Under the pieces are notes generated by a model that searched no databases, was not told the origin of the DNA, and worked only from the letters and a program-made list of their open reading frames with translations. From a virus: a DNA stretch of 21,393 nt. The stretch is taken from positions 1 through 21,393 of the IMG/VR virus record IMGVR_UViG_3300031726_000048; one strand, written 5' to 3'. A program made the translations under genes and the position numbers. Each line of letters begins with the position of its first letter. The first letter of the stretch is position 1. Below, one piece after another: positions 14,101 to 20,453 of this stretch.

Positions 14101-14124
14101 AAACTACTTACATAAGTGTAGTTT
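14101..14124. repeat. Inverted repeat AAACTAC/GTAGTTT, copy 2
   Basis: AAACTAC (14101-14107) pairs with GTAGTTT (14118-14124). Nested inside is a second palindrome, ACTTA-CA-TAAGT (14106-14117). It shares half-sites with the hairpin at 13359-13376. It lies between the stop of the virion-like gene and its terminator. Confidence 0.45.
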
Positions 14125-14146
14125 GTAATTGGCACAGTAATTGAGG

Positions 14147-14178
14147 GGGTTAGGATTGAATAAATCTTAACCCTTTTT
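14147..14178 (+). terminator. Rho-independent terminator of the virion-like gene
   Basis: Stem GGGTTAGGAT (14147-14156) pairs with ATCTTAACCC (14164-14173) over 10 bp with one G-U pair. The loop is TGAATAA and five T's follow (14174-14178). It is the clearest terminator in the window and insulates the 13649 gene from downstream genes. The next ATG follows immediately after the T-tract. Confidence 0.85.
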
Positions 14179-14703
14179 ATGTATAAAGCAGGCCGAAGTC
14201 AATTACTCTTAACTGAATTACCTTGTAACGTATGCAAGGATATTAAACCAAAAACGTCTGAATTCTTTCAATTAAGAAGAACTCAACCATTACAAACAGG
14301 GGAGATTCTTTTTGATAGAACATGCAAAAAATGTAAAGTTAAAGCTACAGATAGGCGTAGGCACGCCTCTTTGTTTAATCACATTAAAACTTTATACCAA
14401 TACGCAAAATATAGGGCTAAAATACAACAAATTCCCTTCACTATTCCCCCTAAATACTTACATCAACTCTTTGAAATCCAAGAAGGAAAATGTGCATTGA
14501 CTGGCGTTCCGTTGGAACGAAAAGCCTATGATAAAGGAATAAACATAACTAATATAAGTGTAGACAAAATAGACCCATCGCTTGGTTATGTGGAGGGTAA
14601 TATCCAGTTAGTATGTTATTGGGTTAATGTGGCTAAGTTTAATTTAGCCACAGAAGAATTTAAAAAATGGTGTGGATACGTGGTATCACATGTAACAAAA
14701 TAA
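14179..14703 (+). CDS. HNH homing-type endonuclease
   Basis: 174 aa. An N-terminal zinc-finger-like module (CNVCKDIKPKTSEFF, then CKKC) is followed by a helical region. The HNH core lies near residues 110-155: GKCALTGVPL, then NISVDKIDPSLGYVEGNIQLVC, the D.ID...GY..GNIQLV pattern of phage HNH nucleases, where the usual first His is replaced by Asp. The ATG begins at the base after the terminator T-tract, so upstream transcription should stop before it and expression is likely weak or from read-through. This placement is typical of a selfish endonuclease gene inserted in an intergenic gap. The 3' end is followed by 26 bases before the next small gene. Confidence 0.85.
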   Translation: MYKAGRSQLLLTELPCNVCKDIKPKTSEFFQLRRTQPLQTGEILFDRTCKKCKVKATDRRRHASLFNHIKTLYQYAKYRAKIQQIPFTIPPKYLHQLFEIQEGKCALTGVPLERKAYDKGINITNISVDKIDPSLGYVEGNIQLVCYWVNVAKFNLATEEFKKWCGYVVSHVTK

Positions 14704-14729
14704 ATTTTTATACGTTTAAACAATTATCT

Positions 14730-14903
14730 ATGCGAGCAAAATTTTACGACAGCGAGACATTACAACAAATTTTTAGTTTAACTAATCACAAGCCCATCAA
14801 CAAGTACTTCTGGTTAAAGGAAGTCGCTGAAGCAGTGGAGAAACTATCAAGGGATCGCAACATCCCCAAAACCCAAATACTTGTGGAGGAAGTAACAAAA
14901 TGA
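14730..14903 (+). CDS. Small hypothetical protein, 57 aa
   Basis: ATG at 14730 is chosen because it follows a TTTAAACAATTATCT context; longer starts run into the HNH gene. The product has a helical KEVAEAVEKLSRDRNIPKTQIL segment, which might be a small helix-turn-helix, but this is weak. It ends with a GGAGG-containing region serving the next gene, with a 4-base overlap. Confidence 0.6.
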   Translation: MRAKFYDSETLQQIFSLTNHKPINKYFWLKEVAEAVEKLSRDRNIPKTQILVEEVTK

Positions 14904-15154
14904 AAGATAAGAAAAAAGTAACTCCGCTAAACGCAGCACAAATCTCCATGATGCCCCCAACCCCATTCGCCGATGCATATTCATTTATGCGTAATAGGAA
15001 GGGGCAGATCATCAATGATCCTGCAACCAACGAACCACTATCTAAAAGGCCTAAGAGGGAGTGGTCGTTTGATGGAGTACATCAAGTGTATTTCGATGAT
15101 GGAACGATGGAGGAGCGTCCTGGGAGATATGTAATTAAACAAACAAGACAATAA
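14900..15154 (+). CDS. Hypothetical protein, 84 aa
   Basis: Starts at an ATG with GGAGG about 12 bases upstream. The N-terminus is lysine-rich, followed by SMMPPTPFADAYSFMRNRKG and a C-terminal half with a repeated G/D turn pattern (WSFDGVHQVYFDDGTMEERPG) that suggests two beta hairpins. No family is recognised. It contains the minus-strand octamer CCGCTAAA at 14924. Confidence 0.65.
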   Translation: MKDKKKVTPLNAAQISMMPPTPFADAYSFMRNRKGQIINDPATNEPLSKRPKREWSFDGVHQVYFDDGTMEERPGRYVIKQTRQ

Positions 15155-15167
15155 ACAAAAAAAGAAT

Positions 15168-15299
15168 ATGGCAAAACACACACTAGCTGGCAAGACAACT
15201 GACCAGCACAAGCTGAAGTCCAAGGGACAGACGCCCACAACCGCTAAAGCGGAAGCAAAGAAAGACAAATTCAAATTTCCAAAAACCAAGGTAAAATAA
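15168..15299 (+). CDS. Very small basic protein, 43 aa
   Basis: ATG at 15168 follows AATAAACAAAAAAAGAAT. The product MAKHTLAGKTTDQHKLKSKG continues with a lysine- and threonine-rich tail, strongly positive and probably disordered; it could bind nucleic acid. The stop lies one base before the next ATG. Spacing and start context support it. Confidence 0.55.
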   Translation: MAKHTLAGKTTDQHKLKSKGQTPTTAKAEAKKDKFKFPKTKVK

Positions 15300-15300
15300 C

Positions 15301-15621
15301 ATGGCTGAAGTTACTAAACGAAAGTACATTAAGGGTTCTTCACGGACAAAAATATTTGAGAATGGTGGTTCAAATACCTATCTTTCTCTCTTGAAAGCTG
15401 ACCTTGATAAGTTAGTTGTCAATGAAGATGGTTATGTTAAGCTTGTTATCTCCGAAAAGAAAGAGGTGGATAAGTTTGGTAATTCCCACGATGTATATGA
15501 AAATGAATGGAAGCCAGACCCTAATTTTAGAGGTAAAAAAGGTGTAACTCCTCCTGGAGGTGATGCTACTAAAAGAGCAACACCTGTGGATTTGAAGACA
15601 AGCCAAGAATGGCCTTTTTGA
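15301..15621 (+). CDS. Hypothetical protein, 106 aa, with SSB-like C-terminal tip
   Basis: The body is beta-rich: NTYLSLLKADLDKLVVNEDGYVKLVISEKKE, then DKFGNSHDVYENEW, reminiscent of small OB-fold-like phage proteins. After a glycine/proline linker (RGKKGVTPPGGD) the protein ends in QEWPF. A terminal tryptophan/proline/phenylalanine tip after a flexible linker recalls the DDIPF tip of single-strand-binding proteins, though it is less acidic. No other SSB candidate is seen in the window, so this is the best one. Function is inference. Confidence 0.6.
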   Translation: MAEVTKRKYIKGSSRTKIFENGGSNTYLSLLKADLDKLVVNEDGYVKLVISEKKEVDKFGNSHDVYENEWKPDPNFRGKKGVTPPGGDATKRATPVDLKTSQEWPF

Positions 15622-15624
15622 TGA

Positions 15625-15939
15625 ATGACTAAAAAAATAGCTAAGGTTTACAGCCAAAGCCATTGGTGTTTCTTACGGACAGCCCCTAATCTGCGGGCTG
15701 CCGTTAAGTTTCGTATGGAGCAGTTGGGGAAGAAAGGAATGGATTTAGCGAAAGAGGTTGGTATACCCCAATACCGTATATCCACCTACCTTAACGGGAT
15801 GAATAAACCCATGACTCAATACCATCTTCTGCAGCTATGTAAGTATCTAGGTATTACTGTGGATTTGAAGGTGGGGTTTAGCGATGAGCTGTATCCAGAA
15901 CCAGATGTATTAAAGAATTTATATGAGCGATCTACGTAA
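15625..15939 (+). CDS. XRE-type helix-turn-helix protein
   Basis: 104 aa. Residues about 25-80 hold a Cro/CI-type HTH: AVKFRMEQLGKKGMDLAKEVGIPQYRISTYLNGMNKPMTQYHLLQLCKYLG-type layout, with DLAKEVGIPQ as helix 2 and turn and RISTYLNG as recognition helix. It likely binds a phage operator as a small regulator. It lies just before the only leftward gene, so it might control the divergent segment near 16295-16325. It carries two near-octamers, TTTAGCGA, at 15744 and 15878. Confidence 0.78.
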   Translation: MTKKIAKVYSQSHWCFLRTAPNLRAAVKFRMEQLGKKGMDLAKEVGIPQYRISTYLNGMNKPMTQYHLLQLCKYLGITVDLKVGFSDELYPEPDVLKNLYERST

Positions 15940-16102
15940 GAGTTTACTTGAAGTATTAAAGGAACACCAAATTACTGAGTACCAGGTACTTCAATATTTG
16001 CTTGAAATAGGTAAAATCAAATTAAGTGATTATGTGGCTTATCATCAAGGAGAAACAACGTTATCTGCTATAGTGGTGTCTCTTAGACCCCTTGAGCCTT
16101 GA
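15923..16102 (+). CDS. Small hypothetical protein, 59 aa
   Basis: ATG at 15923 overlaps the end of the XRE gene by 17 bases. The product (MSDLRKSLLEVLKEHQITEY followed by QVLQYLLEIGKIKLSDYVAY) is helical and may be a small HTH or dimerisation partner. Its last 42 bases overlap the end of the leftward gene at 16061-16294, tail to tail. Confidence 0.55.
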   Translation: MSDLRKSLLEVLKEHQITEYQVLQYLLEIGKIKLSDYVAYHQGETTLSAIVVSLRPLEP

Positions 16103-16294
16103 TTTCTCTCTCCTCCCACGATTAATCGCCGCGGATTCGTACCCTACGATCTTCCCATTTTTATGGGAGGCATCGGTACCAGAACCGCCACCACCATGTT
16201 CCCGGTTATATTTATTTAGCTCAGCACGGTAGCGTTTGCGCTTGCGTGATTTCTGAAATTTTGCGTATTCAGATTTATAGTCCCTTTCTGCCAT
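16061..16294 (-). CDS. Small basic HNH-like/DNA-binding protein, only leftward gene
   Basis: 77 aa from the ATG complementary to 16292-16294; the longer frame upstream is an unlikely extension with hydrophobic junk. The sequence MAERDYKSEYAKFQKSRKRK continues with an arginine-rich helix, a glycine-rich linker (HGGGGSG), and TDASHKNGKIVGYESAAINRGRR. The SHKNG and NRGR elements match small phage proteins with an HNH-like DHKNG core, but the second catalytic histidine is not evident, so it may only bind DNA. It is the sole minus-strand gene in the window, convergent with the 59-aa gene and divergent from the phosphatase gene at 16326 (31 bases between starts). Confidence 0.72.
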   Translation of the reverse strand: MAERDYKSEYAKFQKSRKRKRYRAELNKYNREHGGGGSGTDASHKNGKIVGYESAAINRGRREKSRLKGSKRHHYSR

Positions 16295-16325
16295 ACAACT
16301 CACCAAACAAATATTAGACCAAATT

Positions 16326-17018
16326 ATGAAGCAAATTATACTGGGGGACATCCACGGAAGAACTATATGGAAGGATGTTGTAGCCAAACATCCAGAGGCA
16401 GATCGTTTTATATGGATTGGAGATTATCTTGACACTCACGAGGATATTACAGGTGGGCAACAATTGGAAAATTTGGCGGATATTTGTGAGTTTAAAAAGC
16501 AGAACAATGATAAGGTTATATTATTGATTGGAAACCACGACCACCATTATTGGCCTGGGGTTGGTAATTCTGGTACATCTGGCTACCAAGGAAAAATGGC
16601 CTCTTCTTTTGAATATTTACTTGAGCGAAACAAAGCACTATTTCAAATGTGCTTTAAAGATCAAAACGACGTTATATATTCCCATGCTGGGTTGAGTAAA
16701 ACATTCATAGAGAAAAATAATTTATACAATACTGATGATGTAAACGAGTTGTTTTTTCATCAACCTTTAAAGTTCTGCTTTAGTGAATTAGATTTAAGTG
16801 GTTACGGGCAACATAAATCTCAATCTTGTATATGGATAAGACCAGAATCATTATTTAGTGATAAATGGGGAGGATTGCAAGTGGTAGGACATACACAAGT
16901 AGAAAAAATAAATCACCCCCCAAAATCGGAAAGAAGAGGGTTCTATTTAATTGATTGTCTACCTAAGCAATATCTTTCTTGTACTGACGGGGAATTTAAA
17001 ATAGAAACTATGCAGTGA
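16326..17018 (+). CDS. Calcineurin-like metallophosphatase
   Basis: 230 aa. All metal-site motifs are present: GDIHGR (D8, H10), GDYLDTHED (D33), GNHDHHY (N70, H71), YSHAGLS, and VGHTQ. The layout is that of phage Ser/Thr protein phosphatase-like enzymes (lambda PP type), which can act on phosphoproteins, RNA ends or nucleotides. It is coupled to the DNA polymerase gene by a GTGA overlap. Substrate cannot be assigned. It follows AGACCAAATT, the usual start context here. Confidence 0.88.
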   Translation: MKQIILGDIHGRTIWKDVVAKHPEADRFIWIGDYLDTHEDITGGQQLENLADICEFKKQNNDKVILLIGNHDHHYWPGVGNSGTSGYQGKMASSFEYLLERNKALFQMCFKDQNDVIYSHAGLSKTFIEKNNLYNTDDVNELFFHQPLKFCFSELDLSGYGQHKSQSCIWIRPESLFSDKWGGLQVVGHTQVEKINHPPKSERRGFYLIDCLPKQYLSCTDGEFKIETMQ

Positions 17019-18934
17019 TCCTAAACCCCCAAATAGAAGACATCATATTCACCCCGTTGATGGGGTTCGACTTAGAGACTACCGGGCTTGATGCTTGGCT
17101 CTCAGAGATCGGTCTTATAGCACTCGCTAATGAGAACGGGGATAAGTACGTCTTAGAGGCCGCTAAATACCCAAAAGAGGATTTGGCTTGGTTGTGTGAA
17201 CGGTTGAAGGGATGTAAGTGTATAGGTCAGAACATCAAGTTTGATACTAACTTCGTTTGGTATCATTATGGTGTATTGTTAACCAACATACACTGCAGCA
17301 TGGTAACAGCTCAAATAATTGAGAACGGTTATCAGAGGGAGAGAGATTTTGATTTAGCGGCAATACTTAAAAGATATTTAAATGTCGACCACCAGTTCGC
17401 AGAAGACAAGAAAAAGCTACAGAAAAGCTTTGTTAATCCACTCATACGCCGCAATCTACTTAGTCTACCTGCGTTGCGCGACAAACAGATACGATATGCT
17501 GCGGAGGATACACATCATCTTATACAACTATACCATAAGCAGCTAGAATTAATAGCTAAATATAACCTTGATAGGATATATAAGCTAGAGCACCTACTAC
17601 TCCCAGTCCTAACAAAGATTGAGGTACGCGGCTGTCTTATAGATGCTCCTAAATGGCAAGCTTTTGTTAAAGATCACTGGGAGCCTAAGCTCAATGCAGT
17701 ACGTAAGCAAATCGACGACTATCTAGGATTTGAACGTAAAGTTCAATCATATACAATATTTAATCTTTTCGAGAACCCGTCGCAAGAAGTTGTTGAGTCG
17801 GAGGATGCATACAACTATGCATCTTCTACTCAGCTCTTTGAGATATTTCGTAAAGCGGGTGAGCCTGTTCCCACTAAAAAGGATGGGACGGAAAGTGTGG
17901 ATGAGGATACGCTATCAACTTATTTGACGGAGAATCCAGACACGAAACTAGCACCATTAATTGATTTATTATTAACATATAGACAATATGCAAAGCTTAT
18001 CAGCACGTATGGCTCTACCTTTCTGGCTAAGCTCGATGCCGGAAGTCATATACATACTCAATACACCCAAACTACGACGGAGACAGCGCGCTTATCTTCT
18101 AAAAGCCCTAATCTCCAAAATTTACCAAAACCAGATAAAGAAGATTCGTCGACGGACATCCGCCAGTGCTTCATAGCCCATCCAGGCTATAAGTTAATAA
18201 CTTGTGATATGGATGCTGCTGAGGTTCGCATAGCTGCGGACTTTAGTGGAGATGAACTCCTGATAAACTCACTTGAAAGTGGCGCTGATATGCACTCTAA
18301 GATTGCATCCGTTACCTATTCAATTATATTCAAACAACACCTTACGATAAGTAAGTCTAAAGAACCTTTTACAGCAGATGGCAAAACATATATACCCCAA
18401 GAACTTCGAGATCACCACAAAACAGGATTATTTGCAAAATTCTACAAAGCTGGAGCTGCACGCATGTACTCTGTCTTTGCTGAGTATATCAATGCGCACC
18501 ATACTGCTTCCAGGCGTAAGTCAATCGCACAAGAAATCTCTGACGCGATTGATAAAGAGCTGCCACAACTTTCTAAGTACTTATCCCGTTTAATACAAGA
18601 GGCAAAGAAGAATGGATTTTTAATTGCAAACAAACTTGGGCGTATACGTCATTTTGATTCAGATGTTTATGGGCAAGCAGCGAATCTACCAATTCAAACA
18701 ACTAACGCAGACGCTATTAAGATAGCGATGATTAAAGTAGATGAATATTTACAAACTATTGGTGGATATATTGTGCTCTCAGTTCATGATGAGTTATGCA
18801 TTGAAGTACCTGAAGCCTTGGCCGAAGAGGCAGCAAAAGAATTAAGAAAGAGTATGAGCGAAGCATTAGGTTGGTTTCTAACGAGGATTAAAGGGGATAC
18901 CTCAGTAAAAATAAGTACCCACTGGCAGAAATAA
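17015..18934 (+). CDS. Family A DNA polymerase with 3'-5' exonuclease
   Basis: 639 aa, with proofreading domain then polymerase domain; no 5' nuclease domain. Exonuclease motifs are FDLETTG (D19, E21), GQNIKFD (N73, D77) and YAAED (Y161, D165). Polymerase motif A is CDMDAAEVR with D398 and E403, in which the usual Ser of DYSQIELR is Asp. Motif B is RDHHKTGLFAKFYKAGA with K469, F473 and Y477; the phenylalanine at 473 predicts discrimination against dideoxynucleotides. Motif C is VHDE (D592, E593). It is the replicative polymerase of the phage, used with the helicase at 5783 and the primase at 8027. GTG at 17015 overlaps the phosphatase stop. It contains two octamers, one on each strand (17160 minus, 17353 plus). 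Confidence 0.95.
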   Translation: MILNPQIEDIIFTPLMGFDLETTGLDAWLSEIGLIALANENGDKYVLEAAKYPKEDLAWLCERLKGCKCIGQNIKFDTNFVWYHYGVLLTNIHCSMVTAQIIENGYQRERDFDLAAILKRYLNVDHQFAEDKKKLQKSFVNPLIRRNLLSLPALRDKQIRYAAEDTHHLIQLYHKQLELIAKYNLDRIYKLEHLLLPVLTKIEVRGCLIDAPKWQAFVKDHWEPKLNAVRKQIDDYLGFERKVQSYTIFNLFENPSQEVVESEDAYNYASSTQLFEIFRKAGEPVPTKKDGTESVDEDTLSTYLTENPDTKLAPLIDLLLTYRQYAKLISTYGSTFLAKLDAGSHIHTQYTQTTTETARLSSKSPNLQNLPKPDKEDSSTDIRQCFIAHPGYKLITCDMDAAEVRIAADFSGDELLINSLESGADMHSKIASVTYSIIFKQHLTISKSKEPFTADGKTYIPQELRDHHKTGLFAKFYKAGAARMYSVFAEYINAHHTASRRKSIAQEISDAIDKELPQLSKYLSRLIQEAKKNGFLIANKLGRIRHFDSDVYGQAANLPIQTTNADAIKIAMIKVDEYLQTIGGYIVLSVHDELCIEVPEALAEEAAKELRKSMSEALGWFLTRIKGDTSVKISTHWQK

Positions 18935-19191
18935 TGGCAAAGAAAACTATGGAATTAATAAAAAGAGAAACACTTAACATGACCTGTGGGGCTTGTCCTT
19001 CTCAATGGGAAGGAAAAACAGTCACCAATGGAGATGTTTATATACGCTTACGCCACGGATATTTCTACCTTGAGGTAGATAATAAAACATTATTTGAAGG
19101 CCATCCAGATGGCTTTGATGGTGTTATGGGGACTGACGAAATGATTAATTATGTGAATGAATATTCAGGTAAAGTAAAAATATTAGCATAA
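18934..19191 (+). CDS. Small conserved-looking protein, 85 aa
   Basis: Starts on the last base of the polymerase stop. The N-terminal half TCGACPSQWEGKT, then GDVYIRLRHGYFYLEV, resembles a small phage protein recurrent next to polymerases (recollection, not a search). Two cysteines sit in CGAC, which could bind metal with other residues, but no full site is seen. The C-terminal half is acidic. Function unknown. Confidence 0.68.
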   Translation: MAKKTMELIKRETLNMTCGACPSQWEGKTVTNGDVYIRLRHGYFYLEVDNKTLFEGHPDGFDGVMGTDEMINYVNEYSGKVKILA

Positions 19192-19193
19192 GA

Positions 19194-20000
19194 ATGGAAG
19201 TAGCAATAGGCGCGGGAGAGCGCAAAGACGAAGGCAAACTTAGATACGATTTACTTCACCCAGAATCCATCAACGAATTGGTGAAAATTCTGACTATGGG
19301 GAGTAAAAAATATGCTCCTAGGAATTGGGAGCGTGGGATGGCATGGTCAAAGATCATTGGGCCACTAAAACGACACCTAGCAGCCATAGAACGCGGAGAA
19401 GATTACGATCCAGAGAGCGGACTACTCCATAGCGCACACGTAGAGTGTAATGCCCACTTTCTCACTGCCTATTATAAGATATTCCCACAAGGGGATGACC
19501 GCTCAATCAAGGCTCTCAATCCCCGTAAAATAGGACTAGACATTGATGGTGTGCTTGCTAATTTTACCGATGGTTTAGCGGCTGCGTTTGGAGAATATAA
19601 CTATAAACCTATTCACTGGAATGACCCTAAGGTTTTAGCTTGGTTTGAACAGGTTAAAGATAAACCATATTTTTGGGAAACACTTGTGCCTTTAACTCTG
19701 CCGCAAGATATACCTTTCGAGCCACATGCATACGTTACAGCACGATCTATTGATCCAAAAGTAACCCAAGCATGGTTAGATAATTGTCAGTTTCCTAAAG
19801 CGCCACTAATTTGTGTAGGGCATAATGAATCGAAAGTAGAAGCTGTTAAGAAAGCGGGTATTGAAATATTCGTTGACGATCGGTACGAAAACTTCGTGGA
19901 ATTAACCAATGCTGGTATCTTCACTTATCTATTCGATCAATCTTATAATCGGCATTATAATGTAGGCCACCGTAGAATTAAATCACTTAAAGAATTATGA
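19194..20000 (+). CDS. Fusion of dATP/dGTP diphosphohydrolase-like domain and HAD nucleotidase
   Basis: 268 aa, two domains. Residues 9-97 match the DUF5664/dGTP_diPhyd_N (MazG-like) pattern: RKDEGKLRYDL, GSKKYAPRNWERG, RHLAAIERGEDYDPESGLLH. Family members split dATP or dGTP to the monophosphate plus pyrophosphate. Residues 111-268 are a HAD 5'(3')-deoxyribonucleotidase-like domain with LDIDGVLANF (D116, D118), a threonine-containing YVTARS and FVDDRYENF (D228, D229). A fused pair would convert dNTP to dNMP and on to the nucleoside, draining selected pools. The order of activities is inference. Starts one base after the previous gene's end region with no SD. A TTTAGCGG octamer is at 19574, inside the HAD domain. 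Confidence 0.82.
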   Translation: MEVAIGAGERKDEGKLRYDLLHPESINELVKILTMGSKKYAPRNWERGMAWSKIIGPLKRHLAAIERGEDYDPESGLLHSAHVECNAHFLTAYYKIFPQGDDRSIKALNPRKIGLDIDGVLANFTDGLAAAFGEYNYKPIHWNDPKVLAWFEQVKDKPYFWETLVPLTLPQDIPFEPHAYVTARSIDPKVTQAWLDNCQFPKAPLICVGHNESKVEAVKKAGIEIFVDDRYENFVELTNAGIFTYLFDQSYNRHYNVGHRRIKSLKEL

Positions 20001-20197
20001 AAGTATATATGGCGTCCGTAGATTACGGATATGATGGTGGATTAGTGCCTATGGGGTTGTTTTCAACTTTAGATTTAGCCCATTCGGCAGCAGAAAAACT
20101 ACACAAATTTTACACATCAGAGCCTGTTGATATATTTGAACTTGAACTGGATACAGAGCCTGATTTTAGTTACTTTAACAAAGCAAAAAGAATGTAA
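19997..20197 (+). CDS. Small hypothetical protein, 66 aa, paralogue-like to 8931
   Basis: Overlaps the fusion gene by 4 bases (ATGA) with ACTTAAAGAATT upstream. The pattern LVPMGLFSTLDLAHSAAEK and an acidic ELELD segment near the end mirror the small protein at 8931. Possibly an ancient duplication. Function unknown. Confidence 0.65.
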   Translation: MKVYMASVDYGYDGGLVPMGLFSTLDLAHSAAEKLHKFYTSEPVDIFELELDTEPDFSYFNKAKRM

Positions 20198-20198
20198 T

Positions 20199-20453
20199 AT
20201 GTATAGATGTAAAACTTGCCACTCAACCGCCGTAGAGGGGTTGGGATGGGTTGACCTTAACTCCCCTAAACTCAAGCACGAAGACGTACTGGACTTAGAT
20301 GAGTTCTGGTGTGAAGGGTGCGATCAACGCACTGAAATTTACTACAAAAATGAACCAAATGAAGAAGACCTATTTGAAGAGGATGAAGAAGACGATTATA
20401 ATGGTGATGATGTTCCTATTCATATTCCTCCTTCTGGCCTGCTCAGCAGCTAA
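20199..20453 (+). CDS. Small zinc-ribbon protein with acidic tail
   Basis: 84 aa from the ATG at 20199, one base after the preceding stop; longer starts run into the previous gene. CKTC near the N-terminus and CEGC near residue 36 give a CxxC...CxxC zinc ribbon, with a WVDLN strand between. The C-terminal 30 residues are extremely acidic (EEDLFEEDEEDDYNGDD). The acidic tail's bases are also read in the +1 frame as the signal peptide of the next gene. Confidence 0.7.
   Translation: MYRCKTCHSTAVEGLGWVDLNSPKLKHEDVLDLDEFWCEGCDQRTEIYYKNEPNEEDLFEEDEEDDYNGDDVPIHIPPSGLLSS

Noticed and set aside
14667-14729. Longer start for the 57-aa gene inside the HNH gene
   Set aside because: The extension reads the end of the HNH gene in another frame; the ATG at 14730 has the usual A/T-rich context.
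16295-16387. N-terminal extension of the leftward gene to 16387
   Set aside because: The extra residues are hydrophobic and read antisense to the GDIHGR region of the phosphatase gene; the ATG at 16294 gives a typical small basic phage protein.
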